The position numbers were made by a program, and so were the translations under genes. Positions 50,924 to 60,422 of a stretch of DNA of 64,000 nucleotides are shown here, one piece after another. Source of the DNA: Sphaerisporangium album (GTDB taxonomy: Bacteria > Actinomycetota > Actinomycetes > Streptosporangiales > Streptosporangiaceae); contig NZ_QOIL01000031.1 in assembly GCF_003323745.1 (NCBI RefSeq), positions 1 through 64,000 on the forward strand. The letters are read 5' to 3'. Each line of letters begins with the position of its first letter. Positions within the stretch are counted from its first letter, which is position 1. The notes below the pieces were generated by a model. The model was not told the DNA's origin, ran no database searches, and saw only the letters and a list, made by a program, of their open reading frames with translations.

Positions 50924-53092
50924 GTGGCCGAGACGGGGGAAGTCGTCGGGGAGCGTTACCGGCTGGTCGAGATGATCGGGGCCGGGGGGATGGGCAGGGT
51001 CTGGCGGGGGCTGGACGAGTTGCTCGACCGGGAGGTCGCCGTCAAGGAGGTTCTGTTTCCTCCTGGTATGGACGCGGCCGAGCGTGAGTTGATCGGCAGG
51101 CGGGCGATGCGGGAGGCACGCGCGGCGGCGCGGCTGAGCCATCCGGGCATCGTGGCGGTGTACGACGTCATCACCCGTGACGGCTCTCCGGTCATCGTGA
51201 TGGAGTTCGTGCGCGGTCCGTCCCTGCATCGGCGGATCGCCGAGGAGGGACGGCTGGCGTCGGCCGAGGTGGCGCGCATCGGCGTCGAGATGCTGTCCGC
51301 GCTGGAGGAGGCGCACACGGCGGGCATCGTGCACCGCGACCTGAAGCCCGCGAACGTGATGCTGGCAGGCAGCCGGGTGGTCATCACCGACTTCGGCATC
51401 GCCAGCCTGGCCGGGGACGCGACGCTGACGGTGTCCGGGGAGGTCATCGGCACGCCGGCGTTCATGGCGCCCGAGCAGGCGCACGGCCTGCCGATCACGC
51501 CGGCCTGGGACCTGTGGTCGCTGGGGGCCACGCTGTACGCCGCGGTCGAGGGCATTCCGCCGTACACCGGGCCGAACGTGATGGCCGTCCTGTCCGCCCT
51601 GCTGACCCGGGACCCGGAGCCGACGGCGCACGCGGGCCCTCTCGCGCCGGTGCTGGAGGGCCTGCTGTGCCGGGATCCCGAGCAGCGGCTCACGGCCGAG
51701 CAGGCCAGGCGGCTGCTTCTCGCCGCGAGCGCCGAACGCCCGCACCCGGCACCCTCCGGCGCCGAACGCCCGTCTCTGGCCGCCTCTGGTGACACGCTCG
51801 GGCGACCGTCCTCCCCCGGAGCGCCGCCCCGGGACGCGGCGCCCGTGGACGGGCCTCCCCGGAATCCCGTGGACGGGCCTCCGCAGGATGCCGTCGCCGT
51901 CGCGGACGCCGCCCCGGTCGCGGACGCCGCCCCGGTCGCGGACGCCGCCCCGGTCGCGGACGCCGCCCCGGTCGCGGACGCCGGCTCGCCCTCCGAGGCG
52001 GACCAGGTGCCGCCGCTCTCCCCGCGCCCGGACGCCGTGGCCAGGCGGCGGATGTCGCGGCGGGAGGTGCTCTTCCTGACGGGTGTCGCCGCCGTCGTCA
52101 TCGGTGTGCCGGCCGGTGTCACCCTCGCGATCGGTACGGACCCGGACCGCCGACGGCCGAGCAACGTGAACCTGGGGAGCTGGGCCCCGTTCGCGACGCT
52201 CAACGGGGACGGGCCGGTCGGGTCGGTGGCGTTCAGCCCGGACGGCACGACTCTGGCCGCGGGCAGTGGCGGGACGGCGCGTCTGTGGGACGTGTCCCTG
52301 CACGACACCATCGCCACCCTCGGCACCAGCGACGAGACCGTGCGCACGGTGGCCTTCAGCCCGGACGACCGAATGCTCGTCACCGGAAGCCAGGATGGCC
52401 GGGTGCGATTATGGGACATCTCCGGGCAGAAGGCCGTCGCCACGCTCCCCCGCCCGGCCGGATCGTACGGCGCCATCGCGTCGGTGGCCTTCAGCCCGGA
52501 CGGCCGGACGATCGCCGTCGGCGGGGAGCGCGCGTGGCTGGGGCTGTGGAGGCTGGGGGAAGGCAGGGCCGTCAGCGCCCTCCACGGCCATACCGGTGAC
52601 ATCCACGCGGTCGCCTTCAGCCCGGACGGGACGACGCTGGCCAGCACCGGCTCGGACAAGAAGGTCCTGCTGTGGGACGTCGCGCGACGGAAGGCCGCGC
52701 GCGGCCTGACCGGACATTCCGCCATCTTCAGCTCCCTGGCCTTCAGCCCGGACGGGGCGACCCTCGCCGCCGGTGGTAGCGACCACACGGTGACCATGTG
52801 GGACGTCGCCGGGCGCGAGCCCGTCGCCACGCTGACCGGCCACACCCAGCCGGTGAACGCGGTGGCCTTCAGTCCCGACGGACTTACCCTCGCCAGTAGC
52901 GGTCTCGACCGGACCGTCCGGTTCTGGGACGTCCCCCGCCGTCGGTACGTCGAGGAGTTCTCCGAGGACTCGTGGTACTCGGAGGACGGGTCCGAGCAGG
53001 GGGAGGTGATGTCGGTGGCGTTCAGCCCAGACGGGCGCATGCTGGCCACCGGCCTCAAGGGCGGGATCGTGCGGCTGTGGCGGGCACGCTGA
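50924..53092 (+). CDS. Ser/Thr protein kinase with WD40 repeats
   Basis: 722 residues. Kinase domain: IGAGGMGRVW, Lys41 in VAVKEV, HRDLKPAN with Asp139, ITDFGIA, and APEQ. A Pro/Ala linker holds VADAAP repeats (18-base DNA units). One membrane segment (LFLTGVAAVVIGVPAGVTLAI) separates the cytoplasmic kinase from an extracytoplasmic sensor of seven WD40-type blades (VAFSPDGTTLA, RLWDV and similar). The sensor probably binds a protein or polymer outside the cell. Start uncertain: GTG 50924 directly precedes the kinase; no strong ribosome site. Confidence 0.9.
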   Translation: MAETGEVVGERYRLVEMIGAGGMGRVWRGLDELLDREVAVKEVLFPPGMDAAERELIGRRAMREARAAARLSHPGIVAVYDVITRDGSPVIVMEFVRGPSLHRRIAEEGRLASAEVARIGVEMLSALEEAHTAGIVHRDLKPANVMLAGSRVVITDFGIASLAGDATLTVSGEVIGTPAFMAPEQAHGLPITPAWDLWSLGATLYAAVEGIPPYTGPNVMAVLSALLTRDPEPTAHAGPLAPVLEGLLCRDPEQRLTAEQARRLLLAASAERPHPAPSGAERPSLAASGDTLGRPSSPGAPPRDAAPVDGPPRNPVDGPPQDAVAVADAAPVADAAPVADAAPVADAAPVADAGSPSEADQVPPLSPRPDAVARRRMSRREVLFLTGVAAVVIGVPAGVTLAIGTDPDRRRPSNVNLGSWAPFATLNGDGPVGSVAFSPDGTTLAAGSGGTARLWDVSLHDTIATLGTSDETVRTVAFSPDDRMLVTGSQDGRVRLWDISGQKAVATLPRPAGSYGAIASVAFSPDGRTIAVGGERAWLGLWRLGEGRAVSALHGHTGDIHAVAFSPDGTTLASTGSDKKVLLWDVARRKAARGLTGHSAIFSSLAFSPDGATLAAGGSDHTVTMWDVAGREPVATLTGHTQPVNAVAFSPDGLTLASSGLDRTVRFWDVPRRRYVEEFSEDSWYSEDGSEQGEVMSVAFSPDGRMLATGLKGGIVRLWRAR
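51899..51985. repeat. 18-bp tandem repeats in kinase linker
   Basis: GTCGCGGACGCCGCCCCG occurs four times exactly (51899-51970), plus 13 bases of a fifth. Encodes VADAAP repeats just before the membrane segment. Confidence 0.95.
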
Positions 53093-53222
53093 GCGGACGG
53101 GCGCCATGCCAGAATCGCCACGCAAGGGACGGAACGCGATCACCGTGCATGTGCGGGCGGGGTCGTTGAACGCGGTGCGGTCGTCGAACTCGGCGGGATA
53201 GCTGGGAGAGGTGGGAGAGCTC

Positions 53223-53762
53223 GTGAGCCGGGTCCTGTACGTCATCGTCTGCGCGGCCGGCGCGGCGCGGGACGTGGGCACGTTGGTGGGCCTGGCCCAG
53301 GACGCCGGGTGGGAGGTCCAGGTCGTCGCCACTCCGTCCGCGCTGGACTTCGTCGACGTGCCCGCGCTGGAGGAGCAGACCGGCCGGCCCGTGCGCAGCC
53401 GCTACCGCAAGCCGGACGAGCCGAAGCCGCCCCGCCCGGACGCCATCGTCGTCGCCCCGGCCACGTACAACACGGTGAACAAGTTCGCGCGGGGCATCGC
53501 CGACACCTACGCCCTCGGCCTGCTCGCCGAAGCCCCCGGCCTCGGCATTCCCGTCGTCGTGCTGCCGTTCGTGAACAGCGCGCTGGCCGGGCGGGCGCCG
53601 TTCCGCCGCAGCGTCGCGGAGCTCGGCGCCGAGGGGGTCCGCGTCGTCCTCGGACCGGGTGAGCCGCACGCGCCCGGCTCCGGCGAGGACGAGCTGGACG
53701 CGTTCCCCTGGCACCTCGCCCTCGCCACGCTCCAGGAGGCCGTCAAGTCTCATAACGACTAG
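53223..53762 (+). CDS. flavoprotein (HFCD family)
   Basis: 179 residues. Rossmann-like flavoprotein family that includes phosphopantothenoylcysteine decarboxylase: VLYVIVCAAGAARDVGTLV, DAIVVAPATYNTVNKFARGI, VVVLPFVNSALAGRAPFRRS. FMN binding is expected; the catalytic context (PXMNxxMW) is altered here (LPFVNSALAG), so decarboxylase activity is not assured. GTG 53223 has GGGAGAG 2 bases upstream; GTG 53211 is an alternative with the same site duplicated. Confidence 0.85.
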   Translation: MSRVLYVIVCAAGAARDVGTLVGLAQDAGWEVQVVATPSALDFVDVPALEEQTGRPVRSRYRKPDEPKPPRPDAIVVAPATYNTVNKFARGIADTYALGLLAEAPGLGIPVVVLPFVNSALAGRAPFRRSVAELGAEGVRVVLGPGEPHAPGSGEDELDAFPWHLALATLQEAVKSHND

Positions 53763-53837
53763 TAATCGAGGATCGCCACGAGCAGCACGGCGATCATGGC
53801 GAGCAGGGCCTGGATGACGCCGCCGAACACGTGCCCG

Positions 53838-54286
53838 TTTCGACGCGCTGCCCCCGGGCGAGCGCGATCTGATCCGGCTGACCTTCCTCGACGACGCCTA
53901 CCGATCCCTGTACGCGGACTGGCCGCGCGCCGCACGCGAGTGCGTGGGCGGTCCTGCGGATGGAGGCGGGCCGCCACCCCGACGACCCGGCGCTGAACGC
54001 GCTGGTGGGCGAACTGTGCGTACGGGACCCGGACTTCAGGACCTGGTGGGGAAGTCACACGGTGCGCGGCCCCAGGCAGCTCGGCAAGACCTACCACCAC
54101 CCGGTCGTGGGCGCCCTCACCCTGGACGTCCTGCAGCTGTCCGTCGAGACACGACCCGACCAGCACCTGGTGGCCTACACCGCCCCGCCCGGCTCCCCGT
54201 CCCACGAGGCACTGCGCTTCCTGCTCCAGTGGTCCGCCCACACCACCGACCCCCAGCACGACCACGCCCCGGGCCACCGGGAGTAG
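53838..54286 (+). pseudogene. MmyB-like XRE regulator remnant with 1-base frameshift
   Basis: Begins without a start codon at RFDALPPGERDLIRLTFLDD, continues YRSLYADWPRAARECV, then one extra G at about 53947-53950 shifts the frame to AVLRMEAGRHPDDPALNALV and on to LDVLQLSVETRPDQHLVAYT. Together this is the C-terminal MmyB-type ligand domain. The HTH half is missing. The 5' break is next to a small minus-strand fragment. Confidence 0.75.
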
Positions 54287-54362
54287 AACACACCGTTCCC
54301 CTGCGGGCACGGTCAGCGGACGGGGGCGGGGCACGTCCGAAGAGGGCCCCGCCCTGCCGCGA

Positions 54363-55007
54363 TCAGACCTCGCCGCTCTCGATGGCCTCCTTGAGCCCCA
54401 GCTGCGTCTGCTCATGGGAGGCCACACCGTTCGTGACGACGAACTCGATCAACGAGGTGTCCGCGTCGAAGGTGAGGCGCTCGGTGACCTGGGTCTTCCC
54501 GCCGGGAAGCCTCTTGAAGAGGATCTTCTGGTGCGTGACCACGCCGGGCAGCGACCAGGTGTCCGTCTCGTAGTAGAGATCCTCCTGGTGGATGCGCTGT
54601 TGCGCGTGCGTCTTGTTGGTGACGATCGCACCCTCGTACGGGATCTCTTCGATGGCGGTGAAGTTGACGTAGCGCGTGTCGTACCGGCACCAGTCCTTGT
54701 GGGTGACGACGCGCTTCAGGAACGAATGCCTGCCGACGTGATTGTTGATGTTCGAATACTTCTCGAAGACGCGTTGCACGGGGGCGTCGATCTGGATGGA
54801 GATCTCGGCCGTCTCACGGCTCCGTCCTGACTCCGGAAGGGGCGGTGCGGTGTCGTAGAACCTGTACGTGTCCCACGCGGCCTGCCATTGAAGGGCGAGT
54901 TCGGCGTCACTCTCAGGAGTGTCCGCGCGGGCCGGACCGGCGAAGGCGGTGAGAACGAGGATCGCGGCGAACAACGGACCCGCAACCAGGCGAAGGAGAT
55001 TCTTCAC
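54363..55007 (-). CDS. secreted SRPBCC/START-like protein
   Basis: 214 residues. Signal peptide (LLRLVAGPLFAAILVLTAFAG, ARA site). The mature part looks like a polyketide cyclase/START-type fold: AEISIQIDAPVQRVFEKYS, RVVTHKDWCRYDTRYVNF, LPGGKTQVTERLTFD. Binds a hydrophobic ligand by analogy. GTG start with GAGG 5 bases upstream. Divergent from the SDR cluster; the shared 280-base gap contains regulatory boxes that may serve both. Confidence 0.7.
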   Translation of the reverse strand: MKNLLRLVAGPLFAAILVLTAFAGPARADTPESDAELALQWQAAWDTYRFYDTAPPLPESGRSRETAEISIQIDAPVQRVFEKYSNINNHVGRHSFLKRVVTHKDWCRYDTRYVNFTAIEEIPYEGAIVTNKTHAQQRIHQEDLYYETDTWSLPGVVTHQKILFKRLPGGKTQVTERLTFDADTSLIEFVVTNGVASHEQTQLGLKEAIESGEV

Positions 55008-55163
55008 GTATGCCTCAAGAGTAGACAGTAGGTGTAAATGATCTTCTATCGCACAAAATGGTGATTGAGAACCCGTCGCGCCAAAGACACGAGCATCCCG
55101 CGCTGTGACGTCGCGTGCCACCGGCGAGCGCGGCCCCGGGCCGCCCGCGGCCCCTCGGCCGTT

Positions 55164-55245
55164 CCTAGGTACGGCACTCCCAGGAAACTCGTGACCTTGT
55201 TGCACCTCGTTGAGCTGGACAGACTCGATTCTGTCAGCGGCGGGA
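55164..55245 (+). promoter_or_regulatory. SDR cluster promoter with CCTAGG and GACAGA/TCTGTC boxes
   Basis: CCTAGGTA at 55164-55171 and the inverted repeat GACAGA-N6-TCTGTC at 55218-55235, 54 bases apart, the latter inside a block (55215-55245) nearly identical to 61902-61932. Likely -35/-10 elements lie between. Confidence 0.6.
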
Positions 55246-55287
55246 CACAGCCCGCCGAACAGGCAACAGACGCGGAAGGCGAACATC

Positions 55288-56127
55288 ATGGCCACCTGGT
55301 TCATCACCGGAGCATCCCGTGGACTGGGCGCCGAGATCGCACGCACCGCCCTGGCGAAGGGCGACGACGTGGTGGTCGCGGTGCGCAACCCGGACCGCCT
55401 GCCGGAGGCCCTGAAGAAGTCGGACAACGTGCTCACCGTCGCCCTGGACGTCACCAAGAGCGCGGACATCCCCGCCGCCGTCCAGGCCGCGACGGACCGG
55501 TTCGGCGGGATCGACGTCCTGGTCAACAACGCCGGCCGCGGCCTGCTCGGCGCACTGGAGGAGATCACCGAGGCCGAGGCCCGCTCCCTGTTCGACCTGA
55601 ACGTCTTCGGCCTGATCAACATGACCCGAGCGGTACTGCCGGTCATGCGCCGCCAGGGCTCGGGCAAGCTCGTCCACATCGGCTCGCGATCCGGATTCGA
55701 GGGCGAGCCCGGCGTGAGCATGTACAGCGCGTCGAAGTTCGCCGTGGCCGGGATCAGCGAGGCGCTGTCGGCGGAGCTGGCGCCCTTCGGCATCCGATCC
55801 ATGGTGGTCGAGCCCGGCGTGCTGCGCACCGACTTCCTGGACGCCAGCTCTCTGTCGCTGGCCGGCGCCCGGATCCCCGCGTACGACGGCACTCCCGCGC
55901 ACGTCACCCTGGACTGGGCCGGCACCGCCAACCACACCCAGCTCGGCGACCCGGTCAAGAGCGCCGCCCTGATCTACGAGGTCACCACCCAGGACGAGCT
56001 GCCCGCCCACCTGTACCTCGGGCCCGACACCATCCAACGGCTCCAGGTCAAACTACGCCAGATCGAGCGGGACCTGGCTCCGTGGCGGGAGAAGTCCGCC
56101 GCCACCGCCCACGGCGACGCCGCCTGA
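55288..56127 (+). CDS. SDR family oxidoreductase
   Basis: 279 residues, classical short-chain dehydrogenase: TGASRGLGAEIA cofactor loop, LVNNAGRG, catalytic Ser in HIGSRSGF and YSASK (Tyr and Lys). The C-terminal part (DWAGTANHTQLGDPVKSA) is typical of the SDRs that act on small carbonyl substrates in actinomycete clusters. ATG with GGAAGG 8 bases upstream. First gene of the SDR-SDR-amidohydrolase-Atu4866 cluster. Confidence 0.92.
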   Translation: MATWFITGASRGLGAEIARTALAKGDDVVVAVRNPDRLPEALKKSDNVLTVALDVTKSADIPAAVQAATDRFGGIDVLVNNAGRGLLGALEEITEAEARSLFDLNVFGLINMTRAVLPVMRRQGSGKLVHIGSRSGFEGEPGVSMYSASKFAVAGISEALSAELAPFGIRSMVVEPGVLRTDFLDASSLSLAGARIPAYDGTPAHVTLDWAGTANHTQLGDPVKSAALIYEVTTQDELPAHLYLGPDTIQRLQVKLRQIERDLAPWREKSAATAHGDAA

Positions 56128-56194
56128 ACCATTTCCGGGCCGCCGCAGCACGCGAGGGCCCCGTATCCATCCGTGAACGAAAGAGGTGTCAGCC

Positions 56195-56971
56195 ATGTCC
56201 ACTCTGCTCACCGGAACCCCGCTGGCCGGCCGCGTGGCCGTCGTCTCCGGCGCCTCCAGCGGTATCGGCGCGGCCACCGCGCAGCGCCTGGCCGGACTCG
56301 GCGCCAAGGTCGCCGTCCTCGCCCGGCGCAAGAACAGGCTCGATGAGCTGGTCGGCTCCATCGGCGCGGCCGGCGGCACCGCGATCGCGATCCCCGTCGA
56401 CGTCACCGGCCGCGACGCCGTCCACGCCGCGGCCGCCCAGGTCGCCGAGCAGCTCGGCACCGCCGACCTCGTGTTCAACAACGCGGGCGTCCAGCTCGTC
56501 TCCGGCATCACCGAGCTACGTCTGGACGATTGGCAGCGCCAGATCGACCTGAACATCACCGGCGTCATGAACGTCATCGGCGCCTTCCTGCCGCACCTGA
56601 ACGCCGCCGCCGACGCGGGTCGCCCCGCGGATCTGATCACCACGTCCTCCATCGCCGCCACCAGGATCCTGGAGAAGTTCTCGATCTACTCCGGCACCAA
56701 GGCGTACATCAGCCACCTGACACGACTGCTGCGGGTCGAGCTGGGCCCGCGGAACGTCCGGGTGGCCACCATCGAGCCTGGCATGGTCGACACCGAACTG
56801 CCCAGCCACGTCACCGACCCGGACGCCAGCAGGCTGATGGAGGGACTGCTCAACGAGATCGATCCGCTGCAGTCCGCCGACGTCGCCGAGACCGTGGCGT
56901 TCATCGCCTCGGTTCCCCGGCACGTCAACCTCACCGAGATCATCATCCTGCCCACGGCCCAGGCCATCTGA
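56195..56971 (+). CDS. SDR family oxidoreductase
   Basis: 258 residues. Cofactor loop SGASSGIGAATA, RRK after strand 2 suggesting NADPH, NNAGVQLVSG, catalytic SSIAA and YSGTKAY, and the end HVNLTEIIILPTAQ. A different SDR subgroup from the gene before it (68 bases away). ATG with AAAGAGG upstream. Probably acts in the same pathway. Confidence 0.92.
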   Translation: MSTLLTGTPLAGRVAVVSGASSGIGAATAQRLAGLGAKVAVLARRKNRLDELVGSIGAAGGTAIAIPVDVTGRDAVHAAAAQVAEQLGTADLVFNNAGVQLVSGITELRLDDWQRQIDLNITGVMNVIGAFLPHLNAAADAGRPADLITTSSIAATRILEKFSIYSGTKAYISHLTRLLRVELGPRNVRVATIEPGMVDTELPSHVTDPDASRLMEGLLNEIDPLQSADVAETVAFIASVPRHVNLTEIIILPTAQAI

Positions 56972-57089
56972 GCGGCGCCATGGTGGCGCCTGTCTCCTCC
57001 AACGCCACCACCCTCGACCTGCGCGACCGCATGACCAAGTGGCAGTACCCGCCCCGATAGCCCGCTCCCCCACGACCCACCGGAAAGAC

Positions 57090-58478
57090 GTGAACGCCGT
57101 GACCACTCCCGCGACCCCGCCCCTGGAGCACCTTCGCCGCCACCCTGGCCGCCGCGTCCTGCTCACCGGCGCCACCATCGTCACCATGGACCCCGGCCTC
57201 GGCGTCCTGCCCCGGGCGGATCTGCTCATCGAGGGCGGCCGCATCGCCGCCGTCGCCCCGGACCTGCCCATCGGCGACGCGCTCGTCATCGACGTGACCG
57301 GCTCGATCCTGGCCCCCGGCTTCGTTGACACCCACCGGCACGCCTGGGAGGCCCAGCTGCGCCGGAGCATGCCGGACGTCAACGACCTCGGCGAGTACGT
57401 CATGACGACCCTGGCCGGCATCGCCCCGGCCTATCAGCCGCACGACATGTACATCGGCACCAAACTGGCCGCGCTGACCGCCATCGACAGCGGCATCACC
57501 ACCATGCTCGACTTCTCCCACAATTCCCGCACCGCGGCCCACTCCGACAGTGCCATCCAGGCCCTCCTCGACACCGGCATCCGCGCCGTGCACGCCTCGA
57601 TGCGCCCGCACTTCGGCGACTGGGACGGCCAGTGGCCCGCCGACCTGACCAGGCTCAAGAACACCTACTTCGCCTCCGGCGACCAGCTCCTCACCCTGCG
57701 CCTGGCCGTCCTGGCCACCGAGGAGATCGCCGGCCCCGATCTCGCCTACGGCCCTCGGCTCGCCCGCGTCGCCCGCGATCTCGGCATCGGGGTCAGCATC
57801 GACGCCGTCTTCGGAGTCCCGTCCTCCGACGCCATCCTCGGCTGGGCCAAGGAAGGCATCCTCGGACCGGACGTCACGCTCATCCACTGCACCGGCCTGA
57901 CCGGCCCCGCCTGGCGGGCGATGGCCGACGCCGGCGCCGCCGTGTCCCTGGCGCCCACCTCCGACGCGCAGATCGGGCTGGAGAACGCCGTCCCGGCCAT
58001 CGACGAGGCACTCACCGCCGGCATCCGGCCCGGCCTGAGCATCGACGTCGAGGTGGCCCTGGCCAGTGACATGTTCACCCAGATGCGCGCCCTGCACGCC
58101 ATCCAGCGGATGCGTGCCGTCAACGCCGCCTACGGCACCATGGACACGCCCGCCCGGATCGGCGTACACGACGTGCTCGACTTCGCCACTCTGCAGGGCG
58201 CCAACAGCATCGGCCTCGGCGGCGTCACCGGTTCCCTCACCCCCGGCAAGCAGGCCGACCTGCTCGTCGTGCACGCCGAGGACCTGAACAACATGCCACT
58301 CAACGACCCGATCGGCACCCTCGTCCTCGGCTCCGACCCGCGCAACATCGACGCCGTCTTCATCGCCGGCCAGGTCCGCAAATGGGCCGGCACCGTCCTT
58401 GACGTCGACCTGCCCACGCTGCGCCAGGACGTAAGCGACTCGCGCGACCGCGTCCTGAAGGCCGCACACCGCTCCTGA
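57090..58478 (+). CDS. amidohydrolase family protein
   Basis: About 462 residues. Urease-type metallohydrolase: the metal-binding motif GFVDTHRHAWEAQL, HTH-like strand TGSILAPG, an Asp in the last barrel strand (SIDVEVALAS) and the end LTPGKQADLLVVHAED. Resembles cytosine deaminase/TrzN-like enzymes, deaminating or dechlorinating small heterocycles. GTG 57090 has GGAAAG only 2 bases before; GTG 57099 with 11 bases is also possible. Follows the second SDR gene by 118 bases. Confidence 0.9.
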   Translation: MNAVTTPATPPLEHLRRHPGRRVLLTGATIVTMDPGLGVLPRADLLIEGGRIAAVAPDLPIGDALVIDVTGSILAPGFVDTHRHAWEAQLRRSMPDVNDLGEYVMTTLAGIAPAYQPHDMYIGTKLAALTAIDSGITTMLDFSHNSRTAAHSDSAIQALLDTGIRAVHASMRPHFGDWDGQWPADLTRLKNTYFASGDQLLTLRLAVLATEEIAGPDLAYGPRLARVARDLGIGVSIDAVFGVPSSDAILGWAKEGILGPDVTLIHCTGLTGPAWRAMADAGAAVSLAPTSDAQIGLENAVPAIDEALTAGIRPGLSIDVEVALASDMFTQMRALHAIQRMRAVNAAYGTMDTPARIGVHDVLDFATLQGANSIGLGGVTGSLTPGKQADLLVVHAEDLNNMPLNDPIGTLVLGSDPRNIDAVFIAGQVRKWAGTVLDVDLPTLRQDVSDSRDRVLKAAHRS

Positions 58479-58554
58479 CCAGGAAGAAGGTCCGTGCCGT
58501 CGACTACCTCAACGCCGCGCCGTGCCACGAGTCACCACCTAACAGGACCAGACC

Positions 58555-58875
58555 ATGCTCAAACACCCGCTCCCCCTCATCGGACTGTTCACCACGCTGA
58601 TCGCCTGCACCGGCCCCGGCACCGGCCGGTCACCGGCCGCCCCGCACCCGTATGTCGGCATGTGGGTCACCGCCGACGGCCGCATCCGCCAGGAGCTCCT
58701 GCCCAACGGGCGTTACGAGGAGGAACGCGACGGCCGCGAACGCGCCTACACCGGCCGCTACACCGTGACCGGCACGCACCTCGACTACCTCGACGACCTC
58801 GGCTTCACCGCCACCGGCGACGTCCGCGACGGAGTGCTCTACCACGAGCACCTCGTGCTCTACCGCGAGCGGTAG
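58555..58875 (+). CDS. Atu4866 domain lipoprotein
   Basis: 106 residues. Lipobox-like LIACTG with Cys18 after a short hydrophobic helix, then the Atu4866 beta-barrel: YVGMWVTADGRIRQELLPNG, YTGRYTVTGTHLDYLDD, LYHEHLVLYRER. The family is often encoded beside SDR and amidohydrolase genes as here. Function unknown. Last gene of the cluster. Confidence 0.85.
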   Translation: MLKHPLPLIGLFTTLIACTGPGTGRSPAAPHPYVGMWVTADGRIRQELLPNGRYEEERDGRERAYTGRYTVTGTHLDYLDDLGFTATGDVRDGVLYHEHLVLYRER

Positions 58876-58897
58876 CACCGGGTGGAGGCCACCGGGG

Positions 58898-60422
58898 TCA
58901 TGGCGTGAGATGGCACGCCTTCTGCACGCCCGGCAGGGGGTCGATGCCGAAGGCGGTGATAGTGCACGCCGTGCCATCGGTGAACGACTTGAAGACGTAC
59001 CGGCCGCGTGCTCCGAACGCGACTTCCCGTGACCCGGAGAAGCCGCAGGTGCCGTTCTCTCCCGCGCAGGTTGTGGGATAGCCGGACGGGCCGCCGGCCT
59101 TCGTGTAGCACGCCTTCGATTCTCCGTAGATGGGTTCGCCGAAGGTCGCGTTGGCGCAGGGGGTGTCGCCGTTCGCGGTCGCGTAGGTGAAGGCGCCGTA
59201 GGCGCCGTAGGCGATCGGCTGGCCGTTCGCCGCCGCACAGGTACCGTTCTCCGCCGCGCACTGGCTCCAGCCGCCGGCGGGCGCACCGGCCGGTGCCACG
59301 TAGCAGGCCTTCACCACGTTCGCGATCGGATCACCGAAGACACCGTTGTCACAGCTCGTAGGGCTGTTGACCACCCGGTAGGTGAAGGCGCCGTTCGCCC
59401 CGTACGCGACCGTCCGCGGGGCCGTGACCGCGCAGACCCCCTTCTCCGCCGCGCAGGACGTGTACCCGCTCGGCCCGCCGAGGGGGGCGACAAAGCAGGA
59501 TTTCTGGATGCCCTTGGCGGAGTCGCCGCCGAAGGCCGCGCTCGTGCACGCCGTGCCCGAATCCACCGTCCGGTACTTGTACGATCCCGCCCCGAAGGCC
59601 ACCACCCGGGTGCCCGGGAACGAGCACTGCCCGCCCTCGCCGGCGCACTTGCCGAATCCGGCCGGCAGGTCGGCGGCCACGGGCAGCAGCGGCGCGGGAG
59701 GATTCCCGAGGCCTGAGGCGCTGAAGGTGTAGGTGCCCGGGGCGACACCGGTGAGATAGACGTAGGCGGCGTCCTGGGTCGCGCCGGTGACCGCGGGCTG
59801 CGGGGTGAAGGTCCCGTTCCTCCACACGGTGACGCCGTTGACGGAGATCGTCGGGTTGCCGCCGAACTTCGGGATGCCGACCTTGCCGGTGGTGCCGGCC
59901 GGGCTGACCAGGTTGGAGGTGAACGTGCCCGCCGGCGCGTCGCGGGACCACGAGGCGGACAGCGCGCCCTGCGGCAGGGTGATGCGGCCTTCCACGGTGG
60001 TCAGATCACCGGGATGCGGTACGAAGCGGTACTGCCCGGCCTGTGGCTCCGGTGCGATGCCGAGGACGCTGAAGGTCAGCGCCGCCGTCGGCCCCGTGGA
60101 CCAGCCGTGGGCCAGGCTCATGAAGGCGTCCCCGTAGGCGAACCCGCCGTCGGCGTCGATGCCCTCCCAGAAGGTGCTCTTCGTGCCGATGGGGCTGTCG
60201 AGCATGTAGCCCCAAGTCCGCCGGATCTGGGCCAGCCCCGCGTGGTCGTCGTTCGCCGTGAAGTGCGCGTTCACCTCCATCGATCCGGTGAAGGGGTGAA
60301 CTCCGCCGTCCCACTCGGGGGTCGTCCCGCCGAAGACGTTCCAGCGCTCGGTGAGCTTGCGGACGATGCCGCCGGCCTTCGCCGGTGAGTCGGTGAGTCC
60401 GAACCAGACCGCCAGCGCGTTC
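58898..60422 (-). pseudogene. alpha-L-rhamnosidase (GH78-like) 3' part with four Cys modules
   Basis: Open frame of about 508 codons without a proper start. It opens abruptly at NALAVWFGLTDSPAKAGG, followed by FTGSMEVNAHFTANDDHAG, TFWEGIDADGG and the hallmark LAHGWSTGPTAALTFSVLG of the rhamnosidase C-terminal region. The catalytic half is missing. The end consists of four tandem modules of about 57 residues, each with C(A)xExGxC and two more cysteines. The 5' break abuts an antiporter fragment at about 60422. An internal ATG at 60280 could still start a protein. Confidence 0.75.

Noticed and set aside
53759..53833. Small minus-strand frame ending ALLAMIAVLLVAILDY
   Set aside because: A single hydrophobic stretch of about 23 residues; could be the end of a lost membrane protein but start and family cannot be supported.
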